Shown here piece by piece: positions 9,122 through 17,395 of a DNA stretch of 64,000 nucleotides. The translations under genes and the position numbers were made by a program. This DNA comes from UBA7957 sp965224675 (GTDB lineage: Bacteria; Pseudomonadota; Gammaproteobacteria; Granulosicoccales; Granulosicoccaceae), in contig CBDDAA010000002.1 in NCBI GenBank assembly GCA_965224675.1, forward strand, positions 1,488,001 through 1,552,000, written 5' to 3'. Position 1 is the first letter of the stretch. Every line of letters begins with the position of its first letter. Under the pieces are notes generated by a model. That model saw only the letters and a program-made list of their open reading frames with translations. It did no database searches and was not told the DNA's origin.

Positions 9122-9676
9122 TTAAGGCAGGCGCTCATAACCAATAGTTTCCACAGGTGCGCTTGGACTACGTTCAGGCATAATATCATCATCATCTTGT
9201 TGGCGTATTTCAGCGTCCGGTAATATCTGCAGTGCGCGTGCAAGGTTATATCGAGATGGCCAGTGTTGTGGATTATTACGCAGAATTGAGCGATAGTTTT
9301 CCTTCGCAAGTTCTATCAGAGGAATACGTGTGTCGGGTTTATCCGACAACTCCAATTGCACTGCTTTTTGCAAATAAATATCGGCAAGGTTGAACAGTGC
9401 CAGTTGTTTTATTTCTGGATTTTTGTTACCCAGCAATTCTGAATAGATTGATTGCGCTTTTTCATCGTCCTTTTCAAAATGTGCCTGAAACCCATGAACC
9501 TGCTTTGCATAATCAGATTCCAGAGTTGCAACCGACGAGTAATCCTGTCCCGTGATTGCTTGATTTATAGTTATTTCCTGCCGCAAACCCAACAAGTCGG
9601 TAATGATGGCAGCTATCGCCAACAGCAGCAGAAATACAACCGCAAAAAGTAGGTTCTTTGGTGTATCAGAATTCAT
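9122..9676 (-). CDS. mxaK: MxaK-like membrane-anchored TPR protein
   Basis: A 184-residue protein with one N-terminal membrane segment (about 9-28) and a TPR-like helical part (AQSIYSELLGN, LALFNLADIYLQKA, NYRSILRNNPQHWPSRYNLARAL). The ATG overlaps the mxaC stop by 4 bases (ATGA). Its placement between the two vWA genes mxaC and mxaL is the canonical mxa order. MxaK proteins are poorly conserved in sequence, so the assignment rests on size, topology and position. Presumed role: a periplasm-facing scaffold in methanol dehydrogenase maturation. Confidence 0.78.
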   Translation of the reverse strand: MNSDTPKNLLFAVVFLLLLAIAAIITDLLGLRQEITINQAITGQDYSSVATLESDYAKQVHGFQAHFEKDDEKAQSIYSELLGNKNPEIKQLALFNLADIYLQKAVQLELSDKPDTRIPLIELAKENYRSILRNNPQHWPSRYNLARALQILPDAEIRQQDDDDIMPERSPSAPVETIGYERLP

Positions 9677-10662
9677 ATTTTCCTCAACGCCCGTCGTTCT
9701 ATCAATGATGCAGCCAACATCAACGCCGAGAGCAGCAGCGCAATTAGATAGCTCTGCTTTGAGTAATCTCGTTTAGGCACCGTCTCGTTGTAATGCAATG
9801 GAATATTCTGTAACCGATCGACATCGGCAATTGCTCTTTCAAGATCGATTGGATCTTCTACCATATAAGCGCGATAAGGCGCCTCAAGGCTTTTAAAAAA
9901 TCGATGCAGTGCGAGCTCTGGTGAGGGATCTGGACTTTCACCAAGAATCGCAGGACCAGTCGCAGAACGCATGTACATCCAATAAATGGTGACTCGATTA
10001 AGCGCGCTAAGGTCACGAATTGCCCTGCGCACTATGGCGTCTATTTTCGCAGCGCCATCGGAAATAAGAATCACTATCCGGGAGCCGGTGAAGGGCTTGT
10101 CATCAAACAAATGAATAACACTTTCCAACGCACTTCCAATGTTGGTTTGCGCGAGACCACGACCAATTTCACTGCTATTGATAGCGGCTTTAATTATATC
10201 CTGATTATTGGTTAAAGGAACAACCGGAATTGGCAAGGTACTAAAAACGGTCATAGCAAACCAATCCTGTTGCCGCTTGTCTACAAATTCATTGAGCACT
10301 CGACGGGCTACCGTCATCTTTGATGCACGATGATGGAGTTCTGCAGCCGTGAAAAATTTTTTCTTTGTAGCAAAAGTCTGATCCATACTTCGACTCCTAT
10401 CCAGCAAAAGCACAACATGCGCTCCATTGGCAATTCGAGGAATTTCATAGGAAACCTTGTGTAACCCTGCAAGCCCGAATATAAGCGAAGCCAATAGCAT
10501 TGCGCCGAGAATACGAAGTAGATAATCGAACCACCGTGAGAATCGATCATCAGGTAGTAAAGTAATTGACGGGAATTTTATACTGGCAGGAACTTTCTTA
10601 AACAAAGGTATTAAACACAATGGCAATAACCAAAGTATTGCTGGTTCAGAAAAACCAAACAT
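9673..10662 (-). CDS. mxaC: MxaC-like von Willebrand A domain protein
   Basis: About 330 residues from ATG 10662 (MFGFSEPAILWLLPLCLIPL), the typical BatA/MxaC start with a membrane helix directly at the N-terminus. A second helix (about 45-65), the vWA domain with an intact DRSRS metal site and ILISDGAAKI, and a C-terminal helix (YLIALLLSALMLAASL) follow. An upstream in-frame ATG at 10701 would overlap mxaA by 37 bases and lacks a ribosome site; 10662 starts 2 bases after the mxaA stop with GGAG upstream. Family role: membrane vWA partner of the MoxR ATPase in methanol dehydrogenase maturation. Confidence 0.85.
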   Translation of the reverse strand: MFGFSEPAILWLLPLCLIPLFKKVPASIKFPSITLLPDDRFSRWFDYLLRILGAMLLASLIFGLAGLHKVSYEIPRIANGAHVVLLLDRSRSMDQTFATKKKFFTAAELHHRASKMTVARRVLNEFVDKRQQDWFAMTVFSTLPIPVVPLTNNQDIIKAAINSSEIGRGLAQTNIGSALESVIHLFDDKPFTGSRIVILISDGAAKIDAIVRRAIRDLSALNRVTIYWMYMRSATGPAILGESPDPSPELALHRFFKSLEAPYRAYMVEDPIDLERAIADVDRLQNIPLHYNETVPKRDYSKQSYLIALLLSALMLAASLIERRALRKI

Positions 10663-10664
10663 GC

Positions 10665-11606
10665 TCAATGATTTAGCTCCAGCCGATGACATACTTTGCA
10701 TAATGGAAGAAGATCATTTTTGAGACTAAGCACATTCTGCCCTTTATCGCCAAGGTTAAAGAACTCAGCATTACTGGCAAGGTATACCCTAGTGATCGCT
10801 TCAGTCTGCGGTTGAAACTGCGGGCAAAGGTGAAAAAAACTATCCAGATCCTTATGAAACACAGGACTGCCGTGGCTTTTCTCCACAGCCTGATGAAAAT
10901 ATTGCAAAGCCTCACGATAAACTTCGTTGGATCTGCTGGTATGACATAACAATCCAATTTTTTTACTGGCTTTGGCAAAGGGTAGATTTCGACCTTTTAA
11001 GTAACGTACAAAAAACGTTTGATAGAGCAGGTAAATAATACACAAAAGTGCAACCAAACCGGCAAAAAACATCCTTAAACCACGATTCCATAATGGAACC
11101 AGCACGGGTGTGGCAGCCGGCTGAAGATCGGGCTCTGCACCTGCAAGCCGATCTTCATGCAATAAAACAGGTGAAAGCACATAAGACCAAGGCTCAATCA
11201 CAACCGGCCAGTTATCGTCCTTAGAAATCAACTCAAAATAAAATGCAGGCACAATCAGCGCTGATAACTTATCTGGATTACCAATAATTTGATAGCGCAC
11301 GTTGATGCGATAGAATGGATTGTTCCACGAAAACTGCTTATCCACTTCAATTTCCTGTAATTCCAGCCAACGATTGAGGCGCTTTGTTACAGGTAGACTT
11401 TCAGCATCAATCGTCCAATCAGAGCTGCCAAGATGCAGTTCTATATTCAGTTGTAATATGTCGCCAATCCTATAACCAATGGGCGGCGGCAAAGTTGTAT
11501 TCATTTTTATCACAACCTGTTCCGCCGCCCAGGTTACTACTGACGCACTGTAAAGAACGAATAATAGGGAAATGATTTTTATGTTCTTAACAGAAAAAAT
11601 TATCAT
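10665..11606 (-). CDS. mxaA: MxaA-like methanol dehydrogenase maturation protein
   Basis: A 313-residue exported protein with a signal peptide to about residue 27 (VVTWAA). A beta-rich periplasmic domain (IGYRIGDILQLNIELHL, FYFELI) follows. One membrane helix (about 185-207) leads to a cytoplasmic helical tail with several cysteines (LCHTSRS, LCPQF, LCKVCHRLE). The start is 1 base after the mxaS stop. MxaA mutants of methylotrophs make calcium-deficient methanol dehydrogenase, so a role in metal insertion is established for the family. The order mxaS-mxaA-mxaC supports the call. Confidence 0.83.
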   Translation of the reverse strand: MIIFSVKNIKIISLLFVLYSASVVTWAAEQVVIKMNTTLPPPIGYRIGDILQLNIELHLGSSDWTIDAESLPVTKRLNRWLELQEIEVDKQFSWNNPFYRINVRYQIIGNPDKLSALIVPAFYFELISKDDNWPVVIEPWSYVLSPVLLHEDRLAGAEPDLQPAATPVLVPLWNRGLRMFFAGLVALLCIIYLLYQTFFVRYLKGRNLPFAKASKKIGLLCHTSRSNEVYREALQYFHQAVEKSHGSPVFHKDLDSFFHLCPQFQPQTEAITRVYLASNAEFFNLGDKGQNVLSLKNDLLPLCKVCHRLELNH

Positions 11607-11607
11607 T

Positions 11608-12480
11608 TCAATATCTCATAAAATACTCAGTTACTTCATTTGCAACAAATTGATCCTTCAGTACAAGCGGTCGCAGACCGAAACTTCCCAGGCTTGCCCG
11701 CAGTTGATTGTCTATTTTCTCTTTGATGGCTTGTATTGTTTTTTTTATCTTCGGCGTAAGAAATATATTTTTACGCCGACCCGACTCACTATCGTAGAAT
11801 CGCGCCATGCCATAGCTGGGTATTTTTTCATTCTCAAGACTATCGCGCAACACCACTGGAATCACACAATGCATAGAAAGCACAGACAATAAGGAATCCA
11901 ATAGTTTTTTCTCAAAATAAAAATCAGACACCAGGAAGATCAGACTTTTCTGCCGGGTTAAGGCGTTGGCGGCATCTATTAGTCCATGCGAGTTTACGCC
12001 TCCACTTGCGGCATCTCTTATTCGTGTGGCAATTTCCTCACCCACCTTCACAATTCGCCCTGGTGGATAAATCAATGGCGCCTGAATTATTTCATCCGCA
12101 CCATAGAATCCAAATTTATCGCCACTTCGAATGGCTGAAATAGCCAGCGAATTGGCAAAATCTGCCATTACCTCTCGTTTGTTATGCGCCTGTCCGAGAA
12201 AATGTGTGGATGCAGACATATCAGCTAACATGATTACATTGACTGAGCTGAAATGTCGATACCGTCTCACCATAAGACGTTGCAAGGGATCGCGAATACT
12301 GGCTCTGATATCAAAACGTCGAGGGTCCTGCCCATCCGAGAAGGGATTGTGGCCAATTACCTCAAACCCTCCTGAATTGTATTGATGCGCACGGTGTGCG
12401 CCTGGGTGACATGATTGTGGCTGCCAGGGCACGCGATAATAAAACTCTTTTAGCTGTGGTCGTTTTGTTCCTGCATTCAT
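11608..12480 (-). CDS. mxaS: MxaS-like DUF58 protein
   Basis: A 290-residue DUF58/vWA-like protein with the conserved NPFSDGQDPRRFDIRAS region near residue 45 and an MLADMSAS metal-site-like motif near residue 85. It has no signal peptide. It lies 10 bases downstream of the MoxR ATPase gene; MoxR, DUF58 and vWA proteins form a chaperone-like complex in many bacteria. In the mxa operon it is called MxaS. Confidence 0.85.
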   Translation of the reverse strand: MNAGTKRPQLKEFYYRVPWQPQSCHPGAHRAHQYNSGGFEVIGHNPFSDGQDPRRFDIRASIRDPLQRLMVRRYRHFSSVNVIMLADMSASTHFLGQAHNKREVMADFANSLAISAIRSGDKFGFYGADEIIQAPLIYPPGRIVKVGEEIATRIRDAASGGVNSHGLIDAANALTRQKSLIFLVSDFYFEKKLLDSLLSVLSMHCVIPVVLRDSLENEKIPSYGMARFYDSESGRRKNIFLTPKIKKTIQAIKEKIDNQLRASLGSFGLRPLVLKDQFVANEVTEYFMRY

Positions 12481-12490
12481 TAATGTTTAC

Positions 12491-13537
12491 TTAAGGTGCG
12501 CTAACTTTTTGTAAAATATGATCAACAAATTCACTTGCCAATTCGCTCCTGTGCATTTCGTATACGGGTGTAAAAAATATTCGATGTTTAATACAATCAG
12601 GAAATATATCGCGTACATCCTCAGGTAAAACCACGTCTCTACCATGCAACCAGGCAACAACGCGGGCAGCTTTGATCAACATACTCATCCCACGCGGAGA
12701 AGCACCCGACTGAACAAAACGACTCATGTCAATCTCAGACATCTCAATAGAGAAATCCTCAGGTTTACGGGTTGCCGTACATAAGTTCAAAGCGTAAAGC
12801 TGTACCGCCTTCGAGACATGAACATTTTGCTGAATAAGATCCGCAATAAAATTCAGGTTTTTATAATCGAGAAGTTCTTCATCTACGCCTTTAATCAAGA
12901 CATCAACATCATGGAATCGGGTATCAGTCATAAGCGATAATTGCAAGTCTGGATCTACAGGTATTTCAACTGCAAACTCCATAAGAAAACGATCACGCGC
13001 TGCAGCTGGAACTTCATAAGTTTCATCACGCTCCATTCTGTTGCGATCAGCAAAAACCTGTAGATGAGGAAATCGGTATTCGGTATTAAACGCGGTGACG
13101 CTACGTTCTGCCATTACCCGAAGCATCATGGAATGCACCTGTGGCCGCGCTCTATTGATCTCATTAAAGAAAAATATGGATAATTCCTCTCCATGTTTAA
13201 GTATAGGACCCCGGTCAACCACGGGGCGGCCATTTTCACTAATGTAGGTGTGATATAGCAAATCGCTGGGCAGAAGATCTACAGTTCCTTCTATACGCTC
13301 AATGTTTCCACCTACTGCACGAGCAAATGCACGGAGCAGAGTAGTCTTACCAACGCCAACATCTCCTTCCAACAGCACATGGCCTCTGGCAAAAATCGAT
13401 ACCACAATCAAATGGATGGATCGTTCCTGACCAATCACTACGCTTCTGATCTGCTGTTCCACTTTTAGCGCATTTTCGCGCCACGTATTCAATTGCAGGG
13501 GAGTTGATGTAGAATTTGACGCAGAATTTTGCTTCAT
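12491..13537 (-). CDS. mxaR: MxaR/MoxR-family AAA+ ATPase
   Basis: A 348-residue MoxR ATPase with Walker A GDVGVGKT at 58-65, a Walker B region IFFFNEINRARPQ and sensor segments, plus a C-terminal lid (ASPRGMSMLIKAARV, then VLPEDVRDIFPDCIKHR). First gene of the six-gene mxaRSACKL operon. MoxR proteins use ATP to remodel substrate proteins together with vWA partners; in this operon the presumed client is a PQQ methanol/alcohol dehydrogenase. No mxaF, mxaJ, mxaG or mxaI lies upstream, unlike the classical operon. Confidence 0.9.
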   Translation of the reverse strand: MKQNSASNSTSTPLQLNTWRENALKVEQQIRSVVIGQERSIHLIVVSIFARGHVLLEGDVGVGKTTLLRAFARAVGGNIERIEGTVDLLPSDLLYHTYISENGRPVVDRGPILKHGEELSIFFFNEINRARPQVHSMMLRVMAERSVTAFNTEYRFPHLQVFADRNRMERDETYEVPAAARDRFLMEFAVEIPVDPDLQLSLMTDTRFHDVDVLIKGVDEELLDYKNLNFIADLIQQNVHVSKAVQLYALNLCTATRKPEDFSIEMSEIDMSRFVQSGASPRGMSMLIKAARVVAWLHGRDVVLPEDVRDIFPDCIKHRIFFTPVYEMHRSELASEFVDHILQKVSAP

Positions 13538-13807
13538 CAGGAAATTTTCCCAAGATTTATTAAGGGGTTGTTGCCATGGTGAGAGGCTATTAACGCAATA
13601 GTCCTGTAAAAAAGCAAATTTATTTTATCTTGAGAATTTTTTTTGACAATCGGCCTCTAATTATTGCACAGTATATTTAATGTACAATTTTGAAGTACAC
13701 TGTCGTCATTTTATACAGGCTGTCGCAAAATAGAACAATTACACTGACACACAATTGTAGAGCGAATTCATGAAATCTTCAGATCATCCAACCCGGTTTT
13801 CTCTGAT
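13538..13807. promoter_or_regulatory. Divergent promoter region of mxaR and the hydrolase-kinase-regulator operon
   Basis: 270 bases between divergent operons. A TTGACA box lies at 13643-13648 on the plus strand without a well-spaced -10. An imperfect inverted repeat at about 13669-13704 (ACAGTATAT and GTACACTGT arms, with an inner TGTAC/GTACA pair) is a candidate operator. A shorter CAATT/AATTG pair lies near 13736-13757. All are by-eye patterns. Confidence 0.3.
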
Positions 13808-14758
13808 ATGAAACTCAGTACAATGAGCATCAGATTGATAATTGCGATAATATCAATTCTGCATTTTTCACAATCTGAGGCAAAACAACAATATTTTTCT
13901 GATATAAGCTCGCCTCCCGGTATGTATATCTGGAACGGCAATCTTAAAAATCATTTTTTCTGTCAGGGTGATGGTTCTCCAACAGTAATTTTACAATCCG
14001 GCCTTGGCGGATACTCTTTAGATTGGATACTGGTTCAGCCAAGGCTTGCAAAGATTACGCGTGTATGCAGTTACGATCGGGCGGGTTATGGCTGGAGTGG
14101 CGCGGGCACGCTTCCACGATCAGCACCACGAATTGCACAAGAACTGAATCAACTTTTACGCTTATCGGGTGAACAGCCCCCCTTCATACTTGCAGGCCAC
14201 TCTTTTGGTGGGTTAATCAATCAATTTTTCGCAGCCAAATATACGGACGATGTTGCGGGTCTACTGCTCATAGATTCTGCCAGCTCAAATCAATTTGATT
14301 TTATGGAAAAACAGAACAGTTTGCATACACTTTCACCAACGGGTTCCAACTTTGTATTGTATAATACATTTTCAGTACCCGACGCACTACCTGTTGAGTA
14401 TCAGACCCTGGCACGTATTCTTGCTAAACGAAGGAAAACTGTGCGTGCGTTATATAGTGAATTACGCCACTTTAGATATTCGGCACAAAGCCTTGACCAA
14501 CTACCAGCGAAGCCAGTTGGCAATATGCCCGTAATCGTTGTCAGTAGAGGCGTTGGCAACAACAAACCAGTAGATGATACTAAATCTTACAAGCGGGAAG
14601 CTATATGGCAACAACTGCAAAAGGAATTGGCAAATAACAATAATGCCCCATTATTGATTTCATCTACAAACAATCATTACATCCAATTGTCTGACCCTGA
14701 CTTGATCATAGATGCATTAAAATTGATCCTCGAAAACATAAAGCGGAACATGCAGTGA
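13808..14758 (+). CDS. Exported alpha/beta hydrolase
   Basis: A 316-residue alpha/beta-hydrolase with a signal peptide (to about residue 25, SEA). An oxyanion region (ILQSGLGGYSLDW), a nucleophile elbow GHSFGG with the catalytic Ser near residue 138, an acid candidate in the SRGVGNNKPVDD region and a late His (STNNHYIQL) are visible. The substrate cannot be read from the sequence. The stop overlaps the GTG start of the downstream histidine kinase by 4 bases, making hydrolase, kinase and regulator one operon. A hydrolase leading a two-component operon could produce or remove the sensed molecule (inference). Confidence 0.82.
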   Translation: MKLSTMSIRLIIAIISILHFSQSEAKQQYFSDISSPPGMYIWNGNLKNHFFCQGDGSPTVILQSGLGGYSLDWILVQPRLAKITRVCSYDRAGYGWSGAGTLPRSAPRIAQELNQLLRLSGEQPPFILAGHSFGGLINQFFAAKYTDDVAGLLLIDSASSNQFDFMEKQNSLHTLSPTGSNFVLYNTFSVPDALPVEYQTLARILAKRRKTVRALYSELRHFRYSAQSLDQLPAKPVGNMPVIVVSRGVGNNKPVDDTKSYKREAIWQQLQKELANNNNAPLLISSTNNHYIQLSDPDLIIDALKLILENIKRNMQ

Positions 14759-16098
14759 GCCTTACTCTACGGATAAATATTATCCTTACAGTGCTTCTGC
14801 TCCTGGTTTTCTCAGTAGCCTCTATTTTTGTAAGCAGAAATATACAGCGTGTAATCCTCAAAGAGGTGAGTCATAGCAGCAATACGACAATGGATATGAT
14901 CAAAACCATTATTACCGATGAGGGCATGCAAGAGGAAACAAAAAGACAACTTATTATTTATCTATCTGCGCTTACTGACACGCAACTACTACATATCGAG
15001 AGTTTTAGTCCAAATGGACGATTCACTTTCAGAGCAATTGCTGCCAAGAACGAGCAGAATAGGGAAACACCGGCATGGTTCAGCAAATTAGTCTCTTTTG
15101 AAAGCCCACCCTTTTTTTCGACTGGATTGCCTGACTCACCTGGCAGCCGTATTCAGATAGGTATAGATCCAAGTAATAGAGTGGATGAGGCATGGTTAAA
15201 TACTAAACCACTATTGGGCCTGGCTTTGCTCTTCGCGGGATTGTGTTATTTACTGGTATTTCTGAGTGTAAGATCCACTCTCAAACCTGTTATCAGTATT
15301 ATCAATGCGCTTGATCTTATTGAAAAAGGAAAATTTGAAACACGCTTGCCCCGATTTAACTCACCAGAGCTTTCCCATATCTCAAAAAAAATCAATGGTG
15401 TTGCCCAGACACTGGAACAAGCCAGTGATCTGGAGCAGACAATGGCAAAACACGCGGTTCTTGCGCTGGAAAAAGAACGTCAGTATTTAGCTCGGGAGTT
15501 ACACGACGAATTGGGGCAATCTATCAGCGCTATTAAAGCGTTGGCCGTTAGCTCTGGATGTATTGATAAGAAATCTGATAATTCCACATCCAAGACCATT
15601 GAATCCCTCTGCGACAACATATATGGGGTTGTTAACTCCTTAATGCGCAGGCTACGCCCCGCTGCACTTGAAGAACTTGGACTCGTTGTAGCACTTCGCC
15701 AGATGGTTGATGAATGGAATGACAAACAAAGTGAAATATTCTGTAAACTATCAATCATAGGCCAGTTTCAATCTATTGATTCTGAAACTGCGATTCATTT
15801 ATTCCGCGTGGTACAAGAAGGCTTGACCAACGTCTCTAAACATTCTGACGCAACCGAAGTCAGTATCTTACTCAAAGAGGAAACGCATATCAGTAGTATC
15901 AATCTATTAATCAAGGATAACGGAAGCGGTGCGAATTGCGCTAATTCACAGATGCGCTATGGATTACGCGGCATTAAGGAGCGTATAAACGCCTTACGAG
16001 GAAAGGTCGTGATAGAGTCCCCACAGGCCGGTGGGTTCCTTATCCAGTGTTATGTTCCAATTGAACCATCTGACGTTGAAGGCTGGCAATATGAGTAA
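14755..16098 (+). CDS. NarX/LuxR-type sensor histidine kinase
   Basis: A 447-residue kinase starting at GTG with two membrane segments (about 5-27 and 160-181) flanking a small periplasmic sensor. A HAMP segment, a HisKA_3 dimerisation domain with phospho-acceptor H250 in ARELHDELGQS, and a HATPase domain (DNGSG near residue 388, YGLRGIKERI) follow. It overlaps the hydrolase gene upstream and the response regulator downstream by 8 bases. Kinases of this class with LuxR regulators control PQQ alcohol oxidation in pseudomonads (ExaD/ExaE type), which fits the location. The cue is unknown. Confidence 0.9.
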   Translation: MSLTLRINIILTVLLLLVFSVASIFVSRNIQRVILKEVSHSSNTTMDMIKTIITDEGMQEETKRQLIIYLSALTDTQLLHIESFSPNGRFTFRAIAAKNEQNRETPAWFSKLVSFESPPFFSTGLPDSPGSRIQIGIDPSNRVDEAWLNTKPLLGLALLFAGLCYLLVFLSVRSTLKPVISIINALDLIEKGKFETRLPRFNSPELSHISKKINGVAQTLEQASDLEQTMAKHAVLALEKERQYLARELHDELGQSISAIKALAVSSGCIDKKSDNSTSKTIESLCDNIYGVVNSLMRRLRPAALEELGLVVALRQMVDEWNDKQSEIFCKLSIIGQFQSIDSETAIHLFRVVQEGLTNVSKHSDATEVSILLKEETHISSINLLIKDNGSGANCANSQMRYGLRGIKERINALRGKVVIESPQAGGFLIQCYVPIEPSDVEGWQYE

Positions 16099-16735
16099 TA
16101 AAAAAATTTCTGTATTACTGGTCGATGATCACGCTGTTGTGCGCGCAGGATACGCCCAGGTTCTGAGTGGTTCACCTCAGATTCAGTTGGTGGCTGAGGC
16201 AGAATCAGGTGAGCAAGGGTATAGTAAATATGTTGAACACCTGCCTGCGGTGGTTATCATGGATATTTCATTACCCGGAATCAGTGGTCTGGAGTCAATT
16301 CGCCGTATTCTGGCCAGAGACGCTAACGCCAGGATTCTTGTCTTCAGTATGCACGATGATATTGTATTTGTAGAACAGGCCCTGCAGGCCGGCGCGATTG
16401 GCTATATTACAAAAAAGAGTGCGGCCAATACCTTGATAGATGCTGTAATAACCGTGGCCAAAGGTGAAATGTATATTGATAAAGCACTTGAGCAAAGCCT
16501 CGCCATTGAAAAGAATAAGGACCGGAGCAAAACATTTAGTGATTTATCGACTCGCGAATTCGAGATTTTTTGCCTGCTGGCGGAAGGATTGCAAACAAAT
16601 AGCATTGCCGAACGACTTTTTATTGCACCAAAAACAGTCGCTAATTACAGCACACAGATCAAGTATAAATTAGGTGTAAAAACCAATGCTGAAATTGCGC
16701 ATTTGGCAATTCGTCATGGTTTGATCAAGGCTTAG
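16091..16735 (+). CDS. LuxR/NarL-family response regulator
   Basis: About 214 residues from ATG 16091. The receiver domain has VDDHAVVRAG, the phospho-acceptor Asp in VVIMDISLPG, and the Lys in ITKKSA. The C-terminal LuxR helix-turn-helix reads LSTREFEIFCLLAEG followed by IAERLFIAPKTVANYSTQI. The start overlaps the kinase stop by 8 bases; an in-frame start at 16031 would overlap by 68 bases. It is the cognate partner of the kinase, and its targets probably include genes of this oxidation island. Confidence 0.92.
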   Translation: MSNKKISVLLVDDHAVVRAGYAQVLSGSPQIQLVAEAESGEQGYSKYVEHLPAVVIMDISLPGISGLESIRRILARDANARILVFSMHDDIVFVEQALQAGAIGYITKKSAANTLIDAVITVAKGEMYIDKALEQSLAIEKNKDRSKTFSDLSTREFEIFCLLAEGLQTNSIAERLFIAPKTVANYSTQIKYKLGVKTNAEIAHLAIRHGLIKA

Positions 16736-16754
16736 GACTGCCTGGATTATAAAT

Positions 16755-17348
16755 TTAGAGCTTTTTCAGTCTGCCAGCGGGTATATCCCCTACCGCTCTA
16801 CCACGTAAGTAAGCATAAATTGCATCGATGGCTTGATCTTCTGTCAATCCGGATTTTTTTACCAGACCCACTGCCATGATTGCACCAATTGTAACTGGCA
16901 TTTTACCGCCATTTTTTCCTTCCCTCATGATTTTGCCAAATTCATCCCTTTGGATAATTTTTAAACTTTTGGTTAAGTCTGGATTGGACGCGACCTCATG
17001 ACAAGTTGGGCACCCTCGGCCAAATACACGCTGGCAAATCTTACTGCCTATCCAGGTGGACTCATCCACCTTATCGCCCTCGACCTTGTATAGAGCATTG
17101 TGATTGAAATTAACTGCATCAGTACTCTTTAATGCAACTACTGGCGTGGACTCTTGATTCTGTTTGATCGAATTTTCAGCGGTAGTGAGCTGATTCAGAT
17201 CACTATCAGCTAATTTTTGGGTTTCTTGATTTACTGCACCAGAATCAAGTTCTTCTCCAGTGCTACAGGCTTTTGCACAGTCTGTTCCACAACAAGATTC
17301 TTCTCCCTGAATATGCCGCCTGCCGCACCTTAAGCAGCGCTCTTGCTG
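16755..17348 (-). pseudogene. Detached C-terminal part of the Cys-repeat lipoprotein: fifth CCGTxC module plus cytochrome c domain
   Basis: The minus-strand frame between stop TGA 17349-17351 and stop TAG at 16755 encodes a module reading GEESCCGTDCAKAC, an Asn/Gln/Asp-rich linker, and a cytochrome c domain with haem site CPTCH and a distal-Met candidate KMPVT. The first module residues match the repeats of the upstream gene (17396-18484), and its own N-terminus has no plausible start; a GTG at 17067-17069 lies after the Cys module. Between the two, the upstream frame continues past its TGA with a Ser/Ala/Asp linker, meets TAA at 17330-17332, and shifts by one base in what should be a GWR codon run near 17320. 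One ancestral gene from 18484 to 16755 is the simplest reading. Confidence 0.65.
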
Positions 17349-17395
17349 TCACCTCCCTTTGTATCTGATTCCGCAGCTACACTACTACTTGGTGC

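Noticed and set aside
6016..13807. Sigma-54 promoter for the island
   Set aside because: I looked for TGGCAC-N5-TTGC in the intergenic regions next to the activator, soxC and mxaR and found no convincing site; it may control genes outside the window.
16755..17069. A stand-alone small cytochrome c starting at GTG 17069
   Set aside because: No ribosome site or signal peptide; the same frame extends upstream into a Cys module shared with the neighbouring gene.
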